Shown here in pieces: positions 23,592-32,949 of a DNA stretch of 64,000 nucleotides (within the stretch, counting starts at the first letter, position 1; each line of letters begins with the position of its first letter). The position numbers and the translations under genes were made by a program. Below the pieces are notes generated by a model. The model was given only the letters and a program-made list of their open reading frames with translations, did not search any database and was not told the DNA's origin. Origin of the DNA: Halosolutus halophilus (GTDB lineage Archaea > Halobacteriota > Halobacteria > Halobacteriales > Natrialbaceae); NCBI RefSeq assembly GCF_022869805.1, contig NZ_CP094974.1, positions 2,790,001-2,854,000 on the forward strand, read 5' to 3'.

Positions 23592-25841
23592 ATGCGACGA
23601 AGGACGCTCCTCGTCGGAGCATCTGCCGGGATCGTGGCCCCGTTAACCGGGTGTCTCGGTGACGGCGAAGATCCCGGTAATGACGCTGACGGCACAACAG
23701 ATGGACTGACCGGTGAATGGCAGCAGTTCCAAGCCAACGCCGCCCACACCGGGGCGACGACCGCGGCCGGTCCGGATGGTGGCGGGCGGGTACGGTGGTG
23801 GAGCGACACGACAGGGATCTCCACCAGCCCGGTCATCGAGGGCGGGACGGTATACGTCGGCAGTGGCCTCCGCAACCAGTCCGTCTTGGCGTTCGATCAG
23901 GCCACCGGCGAACGGCAATGGCGAGCACCGATCGGCGACGATATCGAACGTGCGCTCGCGGTCGGGGACGGAACCGTCTATGCATCCGCGAGCGGCGTGT
24001 ACGCGCTTGACGCCGAGTCGGGCGAGCAAGAGTGGATGGACCGCATCGATACGACGCGCGGCGTCGCCCTCGACGGGGACACCGTTTTTGCCTCCGCCGG
24101 TGGAGGGGGCCCGATCGTCGCGCTCGAGGCCGACAGCGGTGAGGAGCGCTGGCGCCGCGACATCCACACTCTGACGGCACCGACCGTGGCCGACGGTCGC
24201 GTCTTCGCAGTCGGAAACGACAACTTGGTCGCGATCGACGCTGAGAGCGGCGACACTGAGTGGGAGGAGACGATCGACCGCGCCGGCAGCCCCCCTACCG
24301 TCGCAGACGGGATGGTCTTCACCGCCACGCGCGGGGATCTATTCGCCTACGACGCCGCGACCGGCGCACGCGAGTGGACGCTCGATGGGAGCTTCCGCGG
24401 AACTGACATCGCGACGATCGATGGGACGATCTACCTTGCGGGCCGGCAACAGGAGGGCGAGGAGTGGATATCGCGGGCACTCGCGGTGGATGCGGCGACA
24501 GGGGACGTCGAATGGAGTCGGGACGACGATGGCCTCGGAGCCGGGAGCGTCGTCGTCACCGGCGAGATCGTCTACGTCGCCACCCGTTACCGCGTGTACG
24601 CCCTCGATCGCGGGACGGGAGATATCGAGTGGTGGCTTCGGTTCCAGTGGCCGGTGGGCAGCCCCGCCGTCGCTAACGGGACCCTGTACGTGAGCGTGGG
24701 CGGCCGTTTGCTGGCGATCGAGTCGGGGGACGGCCGCGCCGGTGTGTGGAAGTCGGATGCAGAGCCGATCCCGGACCGCGACGCTACCCCGCCGGAGCCG
24801 ACCTACGCCGAGAGCGACTTCCCGTTCGGCATGAACGGCTTCGACGTCGATGCGGAGTGGGACGTCTCGGTGGACGAGGACGCCCCCGTAGACATCTCGT
24901 TCGTGATTGAGGGCGATCGGATCGACGCAGACGAGCACGTGTCGGTGACCCTCGCCGTGACGAACGACGGTGACGAGCCGCTGGGGTTCACCACCGGCGC
25001 GCCGGAGCCGTTCGGGATCTTCAGGCTCAGCGACGAGAATCGGGATCACGGCCTCGTCGCGTGGACCTCGGCGTACGAGGAGAGCGGTCACGTGCACACG
25101 ACTCCCCACCGCGGGGTCGGGATGGTGAACAGCATCGCCCTGTCGACCGAGATTCCGCCCGGCGAGACGGTGAGCGAGACCTACACGCTCTCGGACGAGA
25201 CCCACGGCATCCGGCCGGGATCGTACGAATTCTCCGTCGCACAGCTCCTGCGGCCGGCGGAGGGCCGGAACGATCACGACGGATGGGAGTTCGAGGTGAC
25301 GGGAGCGGTCGAACTCGCGGCGTGCGGAACGGACGAGGGCGATATCGTCCACGAGCTTGCGGTCGCGGACGAGGTTGACCTCCCGGAGGCGTTCATGGGC
25401 GAGTTCACGGTCGACGTCCTCGAACCGGTCACCGACACCCACCCGGGCCTGATCGAGATCACGTTCGAGAACGTCACGGACGAGCGGTCGCTGATCGCGT
25501 CGATGCGCCGCTGGCCCTTCGGCTCGTACGTCGGCCTCGGTCCCGGGGGCCGCCGGCTGGTCCTCCTGCCCGCGGAGACATTCGCACCAGGGTTCGTCGA
25601 CCGCACCGACGCCGGCTGGTGGGAGCCCGCCTTCCTCCCACACGAATCGATCGCTCGTGGCGGGAGCACGACGGCGTACGATCCCGGCGAGACGAGTACC
25701 TCGCAGTTTATCGTCACCACCCACCCCGAGACGGACGATCCGCGCGATGGCGACGGATACGCGTTCGAACAGGGGTTCGGCGACGACGACGTCGACGTGA
25801 CGTGGGGGTTCGCGCTGTCGACGCTCGAGCCGGACGGGTAA
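23592..25841 (+). CDS. Lipoprotein with PQQ-like beta-propeller and C-terminal beta-rich domains
   Basis: The 749-residue protein begins MRRRTLLVGASAG and has a lipobox LTGC near residue 22, so it is a Tat-exported lipid-anchored protein. Residues about 40-390 form repeated propeller blades with pairs such as YALDAESGEQEW, FAYDAATGAREW and ALDRGTGDIEW. The last 330 residues contain an Ig-like part (HVSVTLAVTNDGDEPLGF) and a second beta-rich part ending FIVTTHPETDD. The true PQQ-dehydrogenase active-site motifs are absent, so a binding or scaffold role is more likely. GC and codon use are core-like although the flanks are AT-rich. A TATA-like element about 29 bases upstream supports the ATG at 23592 over a TTG at 23580. 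Confidence 0.85.
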   Translation: MRRRTLLVGASAGIVAPLTGCLGDGEDPGNDADGTTDGLTGEWQQFQANAAHTGATTAAGPDGGGRVRWWSDTTGISTSPVIEGGTVYVGSGLRNQSVLAFDQATGERQWRAPIGDDIERALAVGDGTVYASASGVYALDAESGEQEWMDRIDTTRGVALDGDTVFASAGGGGPIVALEADSGEERWRRDIHTLTAPTVADGRVFAVGNDNLVAIDAESGDTEWEETIDRAGSPPTVADGMVFTATRGDLFAYDAATGAREWTLDGSFRGTDIATIDGTIYLAGRQQEGEEWISRALAVDAATGDVEWSRDDDGLGAGSVVVTGEIVYVATRYRVYALDRGTGDIEWWLRFQWPVGSPAVANGTLYVSVGGRLLAIESGDGRAGVWKSDAEPIPDRDATPPEPTYAESDFPFGMNGFDVDAEWDVSVDEDAPVDISFVIEGDRIDADEHVSVTLAVTNDGDEPLGFTTGAPEPFGIFRLSDENRDHGLVAWTSAYEESGHVHTTPHRGVGMVNSIALSTEIPPGETVSETYTLSDETHGIRPGSYEFSVAQLLRPAEGRNDHDGWEFEVTGAVELAACGTDEGDIVHELAVADEVDLPEAFMGEFTVDVLEPVTDTHPGLIEITFENVTDERSLIASMRRWPFGSYVGLGPGGRRLVLLPAETFAPGFVDRTDAGWWEPAFLPHESIARGGSTTAYDPGETSTSQFIVTTHPETDDPRDGDGYAFEQGFGDDDVDVTWGFALSTLEPDG

Positions 25842-26477
25842 CGGATCGATGAAAGGGGCTCACGATTACGTCCGAGCCCCCGACGAACCGCTCGCGGACA
25901 ATGTCTCTCCCCTCCGTTCGCGGTTCGGATACCCGACAAAGAAGCGTTGGTTCTGGAGAAGGCTGTAATCGAGTTCGACGGCAAACGAAGAGATGTCGGC
26001 CAGAATCGGGGTAGGTTTCACCTATCGAATACACACCCGGGTCTACGAGTGAGATCGTTACGTGGTAGAACTTCCAGCGATCAATACGCACGTTCTCAGT
26101 TGGGTGATTCTGGTTCAGTAATGTGAAATAAAAAACTCGCCATGCTGCATACATGCTCTGGGCCGTGTTTAGACGCGGAAACAATCGGCTCTCACACGTT
26201 GTTATCTACATACAAAACTGGACTGTGAGGTGGTCACTACCGTATTCTGGTTAGACGAAAGGACTCCTGATTCGTCCATTCAGGGGCGTCTAAACAAGGC
26301 ATGCTCTCTATCCAGCACGCCGATCTTGACAGTGGTTCGGTAGTTCGATCGAGTCTTGCTGAATACGAGGCGCGAATGGTACATGAGATTTCGCTCGGTC
26401 TGTGAAGGGTGCGAATGCTGCGGCAGTCACTAACACACCCGACGTAGTTTAAAGAATGAGCGCCCAGGAGTCGCCGT
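25842..26477. other. 636-bp region without a gene
   Basis: Open frames here do not look like protein. The right half (26298-26390) carries diverged repeat sequence. GTTTAAAG at about 26448-26455 is the promoter for the GNAT gene. Confidence 0.5.
26298..26390. repeat. Copy A of a diverged repeat, left of the GNAT gene
   Basis: The first part (CTCTCTATCCAGCACGCCGA then CTTGACAG) resembles 27023-27053. The second part (GCTGAATACGAGGCGCGAATG) resembles 23329-23350. Copies A and B flank the GNAT gene in the same orientation. Confidence 0.5.
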
Positions 26478-26945
26478 ATGGAACTCATCGAAGCCACCGT
26501 TGAGGACCTCGACGCACTCGTCAGTCGTTGGTATTCCCTCGCAAAGGCGATGGAAGCGTACGACGAACTGAATGCACTTTCCTACGCGAATATCGACGAA
26601 GTCTCCGATGAGGGCTTCCGTACTCATCTCGACGAAGAGGAAATCGCTGACCACCTTATCGTCCACGAGGACGAGACCATCGGTTTTGTCACACTCCGCG
26701 AGGGCCATCATCCCTCCCGACAGTACTCGCACTATCTCCGCATCGTGAACCTTGCTATCGACGAAGACCACCGGAACCGAGGTCACGGTACAGAAGTCGT
26801 TGAGCGCGTGAAGGAGATGGCCCGCGACCGGGATTGCGACCATCTCAAGGTTTCCTGTGAGTGGCAAAACGAGGACGCACGCCGATTCTACCACGACACG
26901 GGGTTCCGGCCGAAGCAAGTCGACTATGCGCAACCATTAGAGTGA
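26478..26945 (+). CDS. GNAT-family N-acetyltransferase
   Basis: The 155-residue protein is a single GNAT domain. It has the acetyl-CoA loop HRNRGHGTEVVERV (R/QxxGxG/A), preceded by LRIVNLAIDEDH, and the C-terminal motif NEDARRFYHDTGF. GNATs transfer acetyl from acetyl-CoA to amines on small molecules or protein N-termini; the acceptor cannot be told. A TATA (GTTTAAAG) 26 bases upstream fits a leaderless ATG. It sits between two similar repeat fragments, so it may have arrived with a mobile element. Confidence 0.88.
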   Translation: MELIEATVEDLDALVSRWYSLAKAMEAYDELNALSYANIDEVSDEGFRTHLDEEEIADHLIVHEDETIGFVTLREGHHPSRQYSHYLRIVNLAIDEDHRNRGHGTEVVERVKEMARDRDCDHLKVSCEWQNEDARRFYHDTGFRPKQVDYAQPLE

Positions 26946-27010
26946 ATCACGATACGCGTTCGGTACAGACAAAGGGACCCACTACCTAACGACTGTTCCC
27001 TCGCTGGTCT

Positions 27011-27060
27011 TCTGCTGAACATATCCTCTGTCTTCAGCACGCAATTCTTGACAGGAGTTG
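27011..27060. repeat. Copy B of a diverged repeat, right of the GNAT gene
   Basis: CCTCTGTCTTCAGCACGCAA then TTCTTGACAGGAGTTGG resembles CTCTCTATCCAGCACGCCGA then TCTTGACAGTGGTT at 26304-26336. Confidence 0.45.
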
Positions 27061-27124
27061 GGTCGATTCCGATCCGTCGCATTACATTGTTCGCCTGTAC
27101 TGAACGCTGGAGGGTCTATACCTA

Positions 27125-27439
27125 TCACTCTCTGAGTGTATCAACAGAGGCATCGAACTCGATCCGGACGAAACGCAGGTCGTCAGCGTCACGATCGCGA
27201 CGGACTATCCCCACGGATTCGAACCGATCGAGTGCTCGATCGGGCGTCCGATCGGCGAGATCGGTTCGCTCCTGGAGTTGCGACCGGGTGATCGATCCAC
27301 CACTCTCCTCGAGGACGAAGATGACGTACTTGGCACTGGGCGGGAGGTCCGCTGGAACGTCGTCGCGACGGGAGGTGGCGACGTCAGTCACCTCGATCAG
27401 AGGCCGATCGGGGCCAGATTGACGGGTGAGTGTCGCCAC
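27125..27439 (-). CDS. Winged helix-turn-helix (MarR-like) regulator
   Basis: The 104-residue protein starts at GTG 27439. After a polar head it has a compact winged helix: LPPSAKYVIFVLEES, then SITRSQLQERTDLADRTPDRALDRFESVGIVRRDRD. This is the haloarchaeal small MarR-type pattern, a DNA-binding domain without an effector domain. It overlaps the end of the broken mobile-element gene by 56 bases in another frame. Its target is unknown. Confidence 0.72.
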   Translation of the reverse strand: MATLTRQSGPDRPLIEVTDVATSRRDDVPADLPPSAKYVIFVLEESGGSITRSQLQERTDLADRTPDRALDRFESVGIVRRDRDADDLRFVRIEFDASVDTLRE

Positions 27440-28593
27440 TATCCGTCTCAGTCACCTCTCGATCAACGTCACCACCGTCTGCGGGGGTGCGGATCGCCAA
27501 CGCCCACCTACTAGAGTCCCCGTAGGAGGTAGTTGGCGATTCCTGAACGTCCACGAATCCAACGGATGGCAGGCCGGAGTCGCTGTAGAGCGTTGCTCCG
27601 TGTGACCCAGCACCCTCGGCCACGTAGACCGCGGGCTCACCGACCTCGTCGTCGGCCAGTCGCTCGAGTGTCTGGCGGACGTGCTCTTTCGAGCAGCCGA
27701 CAGCGTCGGCGATCCCCCGCGCCGTTCGTGAGTGCTGACTCGAACGGAGTCTCTCGACGATTTCCTCCTGAAGATCGGTGGAGACCCATTCCACCCCAGG
27801 CGTCTGGACATCGGCGAAGCCCGGTGGCATTGCAGCCGTCCGAACGAACACCGTCGCGTTGACGTCGGGATCAGTCGGGTCACGAGCGTAGCGCCCGGCT
27901 GCCTGGGCGATGTGGTTCTCGCGAACACTGGCGAGGATCTCGGCGGCGGTTTCGGCGTCCTCGCCGTCGAACCCACGCCCACGGGTTCGGTACTCTTCGC
28001 CCGTACCGTCGACGGCCGTTTCGGGATGGGCCTCGAGATCGAGTTCGGCCAGCGGGTCGATCACATAGTCGTCGCCGGGATCCATACAGCCGTTGACGTG
28101 CCCGACGCGTTCGTTCGCGAAGTCGTTGCGTGACTTCTCCTCGCCGAAGTGCATCAACTCCGGACGGCGACAGCCGGCCTCCTCCATGAGCTCCTCGAGA
28201 CGATCCTCGACTTGCGCGGTCGTGATCGCGGTGCGGAACTGGGTGCCGTACTCGTCGACGAGATGGTCGAGCAGCGCCTCGAGTTCACCCTCATTGAGCC
28301 ACTCCAGTGCCTTGTCACCCGGACAGCGGCCGGGTCGCGTCGCCAACCTGGACGACGCGAAGCCCGCGTTCGTAGCGCCGCCACAATTGGCGTTCTTCCG
28401 AATCGAGGACTTTGGTAGTCTTGATCCACGGGAGCGTACTCGCTTGCCAGAGCGGTGTCGCGGGATGGGCGTCCAGCCCGACGACTGATCGAGCAGAACC
28501 GAAGTCCGGGACTACGCGAACGGACCGGACGTCGTTGCTCTCGTCGAGGACGACCGAGACTCCCTCGCGGTTCCACTCATCGTCGTCGCTCAC
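27384..28593 (-). pseudogene. Frameshifted mobile-element protein with C-terminal HTH
   Basis: The first frame begins at GTG 28593 (MSDDDEWNREGVSVV) and runs to YERGLRVVQVGDATRP. It then closes, while the sense continues in another frame from about 28335: DKALEWLNEGELEALLDHL, then EEKSRNDFANERVGHVNGC, ENHIAQAAGRYARD, and a helix-turn-helix GIADAVGCSKEHVRQTLERL. Together these read like one protein of about 400 residues of the kind carried on haloarchaeal plasmids and integrated elements (family recalled, name uncertain). One frameshift near 28320-28340 breaks it. The GTG overlaps the stop of an upstream remnant (GTGA). Confidence 0.65.
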
Positions 28594-28826
28594 GCCTGAC
28601 CACCTCCCCAGTCGGAGAGGGTGGTCTGCCCCTCGACATCTGGACGGGCAGCTGACTCTGGTTTCTCGGGATCGGGGACGTTCTCAGCGCGTTCCTCGCC
28701 CCGTGGCTCGGGTTCGGTCGCGTAGAGGGTCCGATCGGCATCCTTCTCGAGTTCGGGACGCTCGGTAATGTACTGGTAAGTCCCGTCGAGTGCGGGCCCC
28801 GAGTACGATCGATCGGGGACTCACGC
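28590..28826 (-). pseudogene. C-terminal fragment of another mobile-element gene
   Basis: The minus-strand frame reads PDRSYSGPALDGTYQYITE, continues with acidic, proline-rich sequence, and ends TTLSDWGGGQA with its TGA inside the next gene's GTGA. It is open for about 78 codons with a stop just before and no start, so it is a truncated tail. Operon-like coupling to the following broken gene shows that both came from the same element. Confidence 0.55.
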
Positions 28827-28941
28827 CGACCACCCCGTGCTTCTGCTGAAGGTCCAGCAGTCGCTATCGCGGTATCTGGTACAACGAGCGCCGCTGCTGG
28901 CGCTCGAGGAGTAGTTCCGTGAGGATGATGCGTGGGTGCAT

Positions 28942-28975
28942 GTCCCTTTATGAAGGGGACCCCCGTTGAAGCGGG
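28942..28975. other. Two short hairpins just downstream of tRNA-Leu
   Basis: GTCCCTTTATGAAGGGGAC (28942-28960) and CCCCGTTGAAGCGGG (28961-28975) form adjacent stem-loops about 23-56 bases beyond the tRNA 3' end. They could be a processing or termination signal for the tRNA transcript, or the end of the decayed IS200/605-type element. Confidence 0.4.
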
Positions 28976-28997
28976 AATATCTGCACCATCAGCGTAG

Positions 28998-29082
<85 letters not shown>

Positions 29083-29140
29083 GCCGCCATCTTTGTCGTC
29101 GGCTTCGTGCCGACTGCAACTGAACGTGGGCGGTGCCCCC

Positions 29141-29148
29141 TTAAATAC
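29141..29148 (-). promoter_or_regulatory. TATA element for tRNA-Leu
   Basis: The minus strand reads GTATTTAA here, centred about 62 bases upstream of the mature tRNA. This gives a 5' leader of roughly 35 bases. Confidence 0.5.
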
Positions 29149-29361
29149 ATCACGATCTTATTCGATTCTGCGTGATCGTACCAATGTATACGTCGTCTGT
29201 ACTGACAGATGTCAATATCAGCAACAAATAGACGCTACCCGAGGTACAAGATCGAGGAAAGGTGTATCTCGCGATTGGTTTTGGACATCTCTCGGCGTGC
29301 CTTTGGAATATAAATCACCTATGAAATTAAAACTATTAATTATAAATCTATAAAACAAGAT

Positions 29362-29700
29362 ATGCGAATGTGGTACAGCTATCGATATCGCACCTATCCG
29401 GACTGGGCGGGCGTAACCGCGGACGCCAAGTACCACATCGATACTCACCGTCAACTCTACAACCACGTGAAATGGGACTACGAGAACAGTCCCGAGAACG
29501 ACAAGACTTCCAGCACAAGCTAACGACGTGGCCGGTCACCGAGTATGACGCGGTGTTCGTCGAGGAGTTGAACGTACAGAAAATGATGCAATCCGCGGAG
29601 AACGCGAAGAACAAGCAGAACGCGGCGTGGCGACAGTTCATCCGACTGCTTGAATACAAAGCGGATCTGTATGGATGCCATGTCGAACATTTCCTTTGGG
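29362..29700 (+). pseudogene. tnpB: Internally deleted IS200/IS605-type TnpB remnant
   Basis: The start MRMWYSYRYRTYPDWAGV and HRQLYNHVKWDYENSPE are the N-terminus of haloarchaeal TnpB (IS1341-type). After DKTS the sense jumps, in another frame, to RQDFQHKLTTWPVTEYDAVF, VEELNVQKMMQ and AAWRQFIRLLEYKADLYGCH, which belong to the RuvC-like middle and C-terminal part. The first catalytic Asp region and the zinc-finger cysteines are gone, so it is inactive. Roughly half of the usual 400 or so codons are missing. It lies immediately beyond tRNA-Leu. Confidence 0.8.
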
Positions 29701-29773
29701 CCGCGCCTGCCCCGAGGTCACACGGAACCGGCCCAAGCGGAGATTTAAAATGCGATAGTTGCCAAAGTCTAAC

Positions 29774-30313
29774 ATGGCCAAGTATTCGACCGGTTCGTCC
29801 TCCGGCGGCGGCGGGACGAACTGTGAACTCTGTGGCGCCGAGAGCAACTCGCTGCGACGTGCCGAGGTCGCCGGAGCCGAACTCGAGGTCTGCCCCGACT
29901 GTGCGCCCCACGACGACAGTCAAACGGGCGGCCGGGGCGGGCAGGGACGCCGGGACCAGAGCGGCGGTTCCGGGAGTTCCGGCGGCTCCCGAGACGAGAC
30001 GAGTCGAAAGAAGAAGGCGGCCCAGAACGTCGCGAAGGCGAATCCGGTCTGGGACGGCGACTCCCAACACTGGGAGAAAGAGGGGACGAACTACGACGAC
30101 GACCCCCTGCCGTACCTCGTCTCCGACTACGGCGAGGTCCTCGTCGAGGCCCGTCGGGAGGCCGGCCTTCAGCGGGAGGAACTCGCGGACGAACTCGGCG
30201 CGCGCGAGAAAGACGTCCTCGCGATCGAGCAGGGACGGGCAACCCAGGCGGGCGTCGGCGGCGGCCTGATCGACGCGCTCGAGGATCGACTCGACGTGGA
30301 ACTCGCCGAGTAG
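29774..30313 (+). CDS. Archaeal multiprotein bridging factor aMBF1-type transcription factor
   Basis: The 179-residue protein has an N-terminal zinc ribbon (CELCG near residue 17, CPDC near 42), a Gly/Ser/Arg-rich linker, and a C-terminal Cro/C1 helix-turn-helix (VEARREAGLQREELADELG, DVLAIEQGRA). This is the layout of archaeal MBF1, which binds the basal transcription machinery or ribosome. TTTAAAA 28 bases upstream supports the ATG at 29774 rather than an ATG five codons earlier. It is the first intact core gene after the island. Confidence 0.88.
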   Translation: MAKYSTGSSSGGGGTNCELCGAESNSLRRAEVAGAELEVCPDCAPHDDSQTGGRGGQGRRDQSGGSGSSGGSRDETSRKKKAAQNVAKANPVWDGDSQHWEKEGTNYDDDPLPYLVSDYGEVLVEARREAGLQREELADELGAREKDVLAIEQGRATQAGVGGGLIDALEDRLDVELAE

Positions 30314-30363
30314 TCGCCGATCGGCGAGCAGACTTTTGGTGGCGGCCGACCGAGTACGCTTCG

Positions 30364-31638
30364 ATGAGTGGGCAACGGGCAGCAGCGGAGCCGTACACGA
30401 CGCGATTCGAGACGGAAGTGACCGCCATCGACGGGCGGACGGTCTGGCTCGAGACGAGTTACTTCTACGGCGAGAGCGGCGGCCAACCCGCCGACCGCGG
30501 AACCATCGACGGCGTCGCGGTCGCGGACGTCCAGCACGTCGACGGCGAACAGGGCCACGTCCTCGCGGAGGAACCGTCGTTCGAGACCGGCCAGCGCGTG
30601 CTGTGTTCGATCGACTGGTCGTTCCGGATGTACTGCATGCGGGCTCACACCGCCAGCCACGTCCTCTACGGCGCCGGAAGACGGCTCCTCGACGACCTCG
30701 GCTACGGCGGGTTCGACATCAGCGACGAAAAGGTCCGGGTCGACCTGGAGACCAGCACCGCTATCGACGACGAGACGCTGATCGAACTGAACGAACTGGT
30801 CAACCGGGCCGTCTGGGAGTCCCGGCCCGTCTCGTGGGAGGACGTGCCCGTCGCGGAGGCGCGCGAGCGCGACGAAATCGCGTTCAACGAGGCGACCGAA
30901 GAGGGCGCGTTCCAGAAGGGCCGCGTCCGGATCGTCACGATAGGGAGCGAGAACGACAACGGGAACGGAGGACGGCCGAACGGGACCACCAGCGGCGACG
31001 CGGGCGACCCGTGGGACGTCGCCGCCTGTGGCGGGACGCACGTCCGGAACACGCGCGAGGTCGGCCCCGTGACGGTGCTCGGTCGATCGAACCCCGGCGA
31101 GGGACTGACGCGGGTCGAACTCGCCGTCGGACCCCGCGCAATCGATCGCCGAACCACCGAGAAACGAACCGCGTACGACGCGAAGGGAACCCTCGGCGTC
31201 GCAATCGGGGACGTCCCCGACGAACTCGATCGGCTCACCGACGAACGCGACGCACTCGCTGCGGACCTCGCGGAGCGAGAGCGATCGCTCGTCGCGGAAC
31301 GGCTCGCGAACGCCGACCCCGTCGATCGTGACGGCGAGACGTGGCTCACGGCGCGGGTCGGTGACCTCCCCACGGACACGGTGAGCGACGTGGTCCGCGA
31401 ACAGGTCGGCTCGATCGCCGAAGGTGGCGACGACGAGGGCGAGGTCGTAGTGGCCGTCGGCGGGACCGACGATGGGCCGCCGTTCGCGGTCGTCGGCGCG
31501 ACTGGATCCCGTTCCGCCGCGGCCGTCCTCGACGACCTCACCGACGAGTTCGGCGGCGGTGGCGGCGGGTCGGAGACGATCGCCCAGGGTGGCGGATTCG
31601 ACGCGACCCCCGACGAACTGCTCGACGCGTTCGAGTAG
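30364..31638 (+). CDS. alaX: Alanyl-tRNA editing protein AlaX-L with DHHA1 domain
   Basis: The 424-residue protein is a free-standing AlaRS editing domain: TSYFYGESGGQPADRG, the zinc/catalytic motif HTASH near residue 98, and CGGTHVRNTREVGPV near residue 222. A C-terminal DHHA1-like domain is rich in Gly (FGGGGGGSETIAQGGG). AlaX hydrolyses Ser- or Gly-tRNA-Ala in trans. A run NDNGNGGRPNGTTSGDAG is inserted just before CGGTH. Length fits the AlaX-L class. Confidence 0.92.
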   Translation: MSGQRAAAEPYTTRFETEVTAIDGRTVWLETSYFYGESGGQPADRGTIDGVAVADVQHVDGEQGHVLAEEPSFETGQRVLCSIDWSFRMYCMRAHTASHVLYGAGRRLLDDLGYGGFDISDEKVRVDLETSTAIDDETLIELNELVNRAVWESRPVSWEDVPVAEARERDEIAFNEATEEGAFQKGRVRIVTIGSENDNGNGGRPNGTTSGDAGDPWDVAACGGTHVRNTREVGPVTVLGRSNPGEGLTRVELAVGPRAIDRRTTEKRTAYDAKGTLGVAIGDVPDELDRLTDERDALAADLAERERSLVAERLANADPVDRDGETWLTARVGDLPTDTVSDVVREQVGSIAEGGDDEGEVVVAVGGTDDGPPFAVVGATGSRSAAAVLDDLTDEFGGGGGGSETIAQGGGFDATPDELLDAFE

Positions 31639-31710
31639 CCGACGCACCGGCACAACCGTCAGGCATCGCCCGGTACAACCTATTACTGCCGTGCGGCCGA
31701 GAGACGACGT

Positions 31711-32949
31711 ATGAGAATCGATTACTCACAGCTTCGCGACCCGAACGCCGAGTACACGATGCGGGACCTCTCGGCGGAGACGATGGGAGTGACGCGAGAG
31801 CGCGGCGGCGACCGGGACGTCGCGATCACGGACGTCCAGACGACGATGGTCGACGGCAACTTCCCGTGGACGCTCGTGCGGATCTATACCGACGCCGGCA
31901 TCGTCGGCACCGGTGAAGCCTACTGGGGCGCGGGTGCACCCGAACTGATCGAGCGCATGACCCCGTTCCTCCAGGGCGAAAACCCGCTCGACATCGATCG
32001 CCTCACGGAGCACCTCGTCCAGAAGATGTCCGGTGAAGGGTCGATCGGCGGCGTCACCGTCACCGCCATCTCGGGCATCGAGGTCGCCCTCCACGACCTC
32101 GCCGGCAAGATCCTCGACGTTCCAGCGTACCAGCTGATGGGCGGGAAGTACCGCGACGAGGTCCGCGTCTACTGCGACTGTCACACTGAAGAAGAGGCGG
32201 ACCCGATCGCCTGCGCCGAGGAAGCCGAACGCGTCGTCGAAGAGTTGGGCTACGACGCGCTGAAGTTCGACCTCGACGTCCCCAGCGGCCACGAGAAAGA
32301 CCGCGCCAACCGCCACCTTCGAGAGCCGGAAATCGCCCACAAGGTGAGCATCGTCGAGGCGGTCACCGAGGCCGTCGGCTCGCGGGCCGACGTCGCCTTC
32401 GACTGCCACTGGTCGTTCTCCGGCGGCAGCGCCAAACGGCTCGCGAGCGCGCTCGAACCCTACGACGTCTGGTGGCTCGAAGACCCCGTCCCGCCGGAGA
32501 ACCACGACGTCCAGCGCGAGGTCACCCAGTCGTCAAGTACACCGATCGCGGCCGGCGAGAACGTCTTCCGCAAGCACGGCCAGCGTCGGCTGATCGAAAA
32601 CCAGGCCGTCGACATCATCGCGCCGGACATGCCCAAGGTCGGCGGCATGCGTGAGACGGCGAAAATCGCGGACAAAGCCGACATGTACTACATGCCGGTG
32701 GCGATGCACAACGTCGCCTCGCCGGTCGCGACGATGGGCAGCGTCCACGTCGGCGCGGCCATCCCGAACTCGCTCGCGGTGGAGTACCACTCCTACGAAC
32801 TCGGCTGGTGGGAGGACCTCGTCGAGGAAGACGTCATCGAGGACGGCTACGTCGAGGTCCCCGAAAAGCCGGGACTGGGCGTCACCCTCGATATGGACGC
32901 CGTCGCGGCGCACATGGTCGAGGGCGAAGAACTCTTCGACGCGGCGTAA
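31711..32949 (+). CDS. gnaD: D-gluconate dehydratase, enolase superfamily (copy 1)
   Basis: The 412-residue protein dehydrates gluconate to 2-keto-3-deoxygluconate in the cytoplasm, the second step of the haloarchaeal Entner-Doudoroff route. It has the enolase-superfamily barrel with KFDLDVPSG, metal-ligand strands VAFDCHW and WWLEDPVPPE, IAAGENVF, and MHNVASP near the C-terminus. It differs from copy 2 (46427-47665) at about 23 of 412 positions, concentrated at the N-terminus and at ASALEP versus AKRLEE. Unlike copy 2 it lacks a visible TrmB-type site. It resembles the characterised haloarchaeal gluconate dehydratase (recalled); a related aldonate such as galactonate or xylonate cannot be excluded. 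Confidence 0.85.
   Translation: MRIDYSQLRDPNAEYTMRDLSAETMGVTRERGGDRDVAITDVQTTMVDGNFPWTLVRIYTDAGIVGTGEAYWGAGAPELIERMTPFLQGENPLDIDRLTEHLVQKMSGEGSIGGVTVTAISGIEVALHDLAGKILDVPAYQLMGGKYRDEVRVYCDCHTEEEADPIACAEEAERVVEELGYDALKFDLDVPSGHEKDRANRHLREPEIAHKVSIVEAVTEAVGSRADVAFDCHWSFSGGSAKRLASALEPYDVWWLEDPVPPENHDVQREVTQSSSTPIAAGENVFRKHGQRRLIENQAVDIIAPDMPKVGGMRETAKIADKADMYYMPVAMHNVASPVATMGSVHVGAAIPNSLAVEYHSYELGWWEDLVEEDVIEDGYVEVPEKPGLGVTLDMDAVAAHMVEGEELFDAA

Noticed and set aside
24339-25724. Long minus-strand open frame (461 codons) opposite the PQQ-repeat gene
   Set aside because: Its composition (Arg, Val and His rich, no motifs) is the antisense shadow of a high-GC gene; the plus strand has clear propeller repeats and a lipoprotein signal.
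25714-26184. Minus-strand 156-codon frame after the PQQ gene
   Set aside because: It overlaps the PQQ gene end, its composition changes abruptly, and no motif or promoter is seen.
30169-31653. Minus-strand 494-codon frame opposite alaX
   Set aside because: No recognisable motif and shadow-type composition; AlaX has HxxxH and CGGTH on the plus strand.
31655-31711. TrmB-type operator before gluconate dehydratase copy 1
   Set aside because: ATTACT is followed by GCCGTGCGGCCGAG with no GAGTA at the right spacing.
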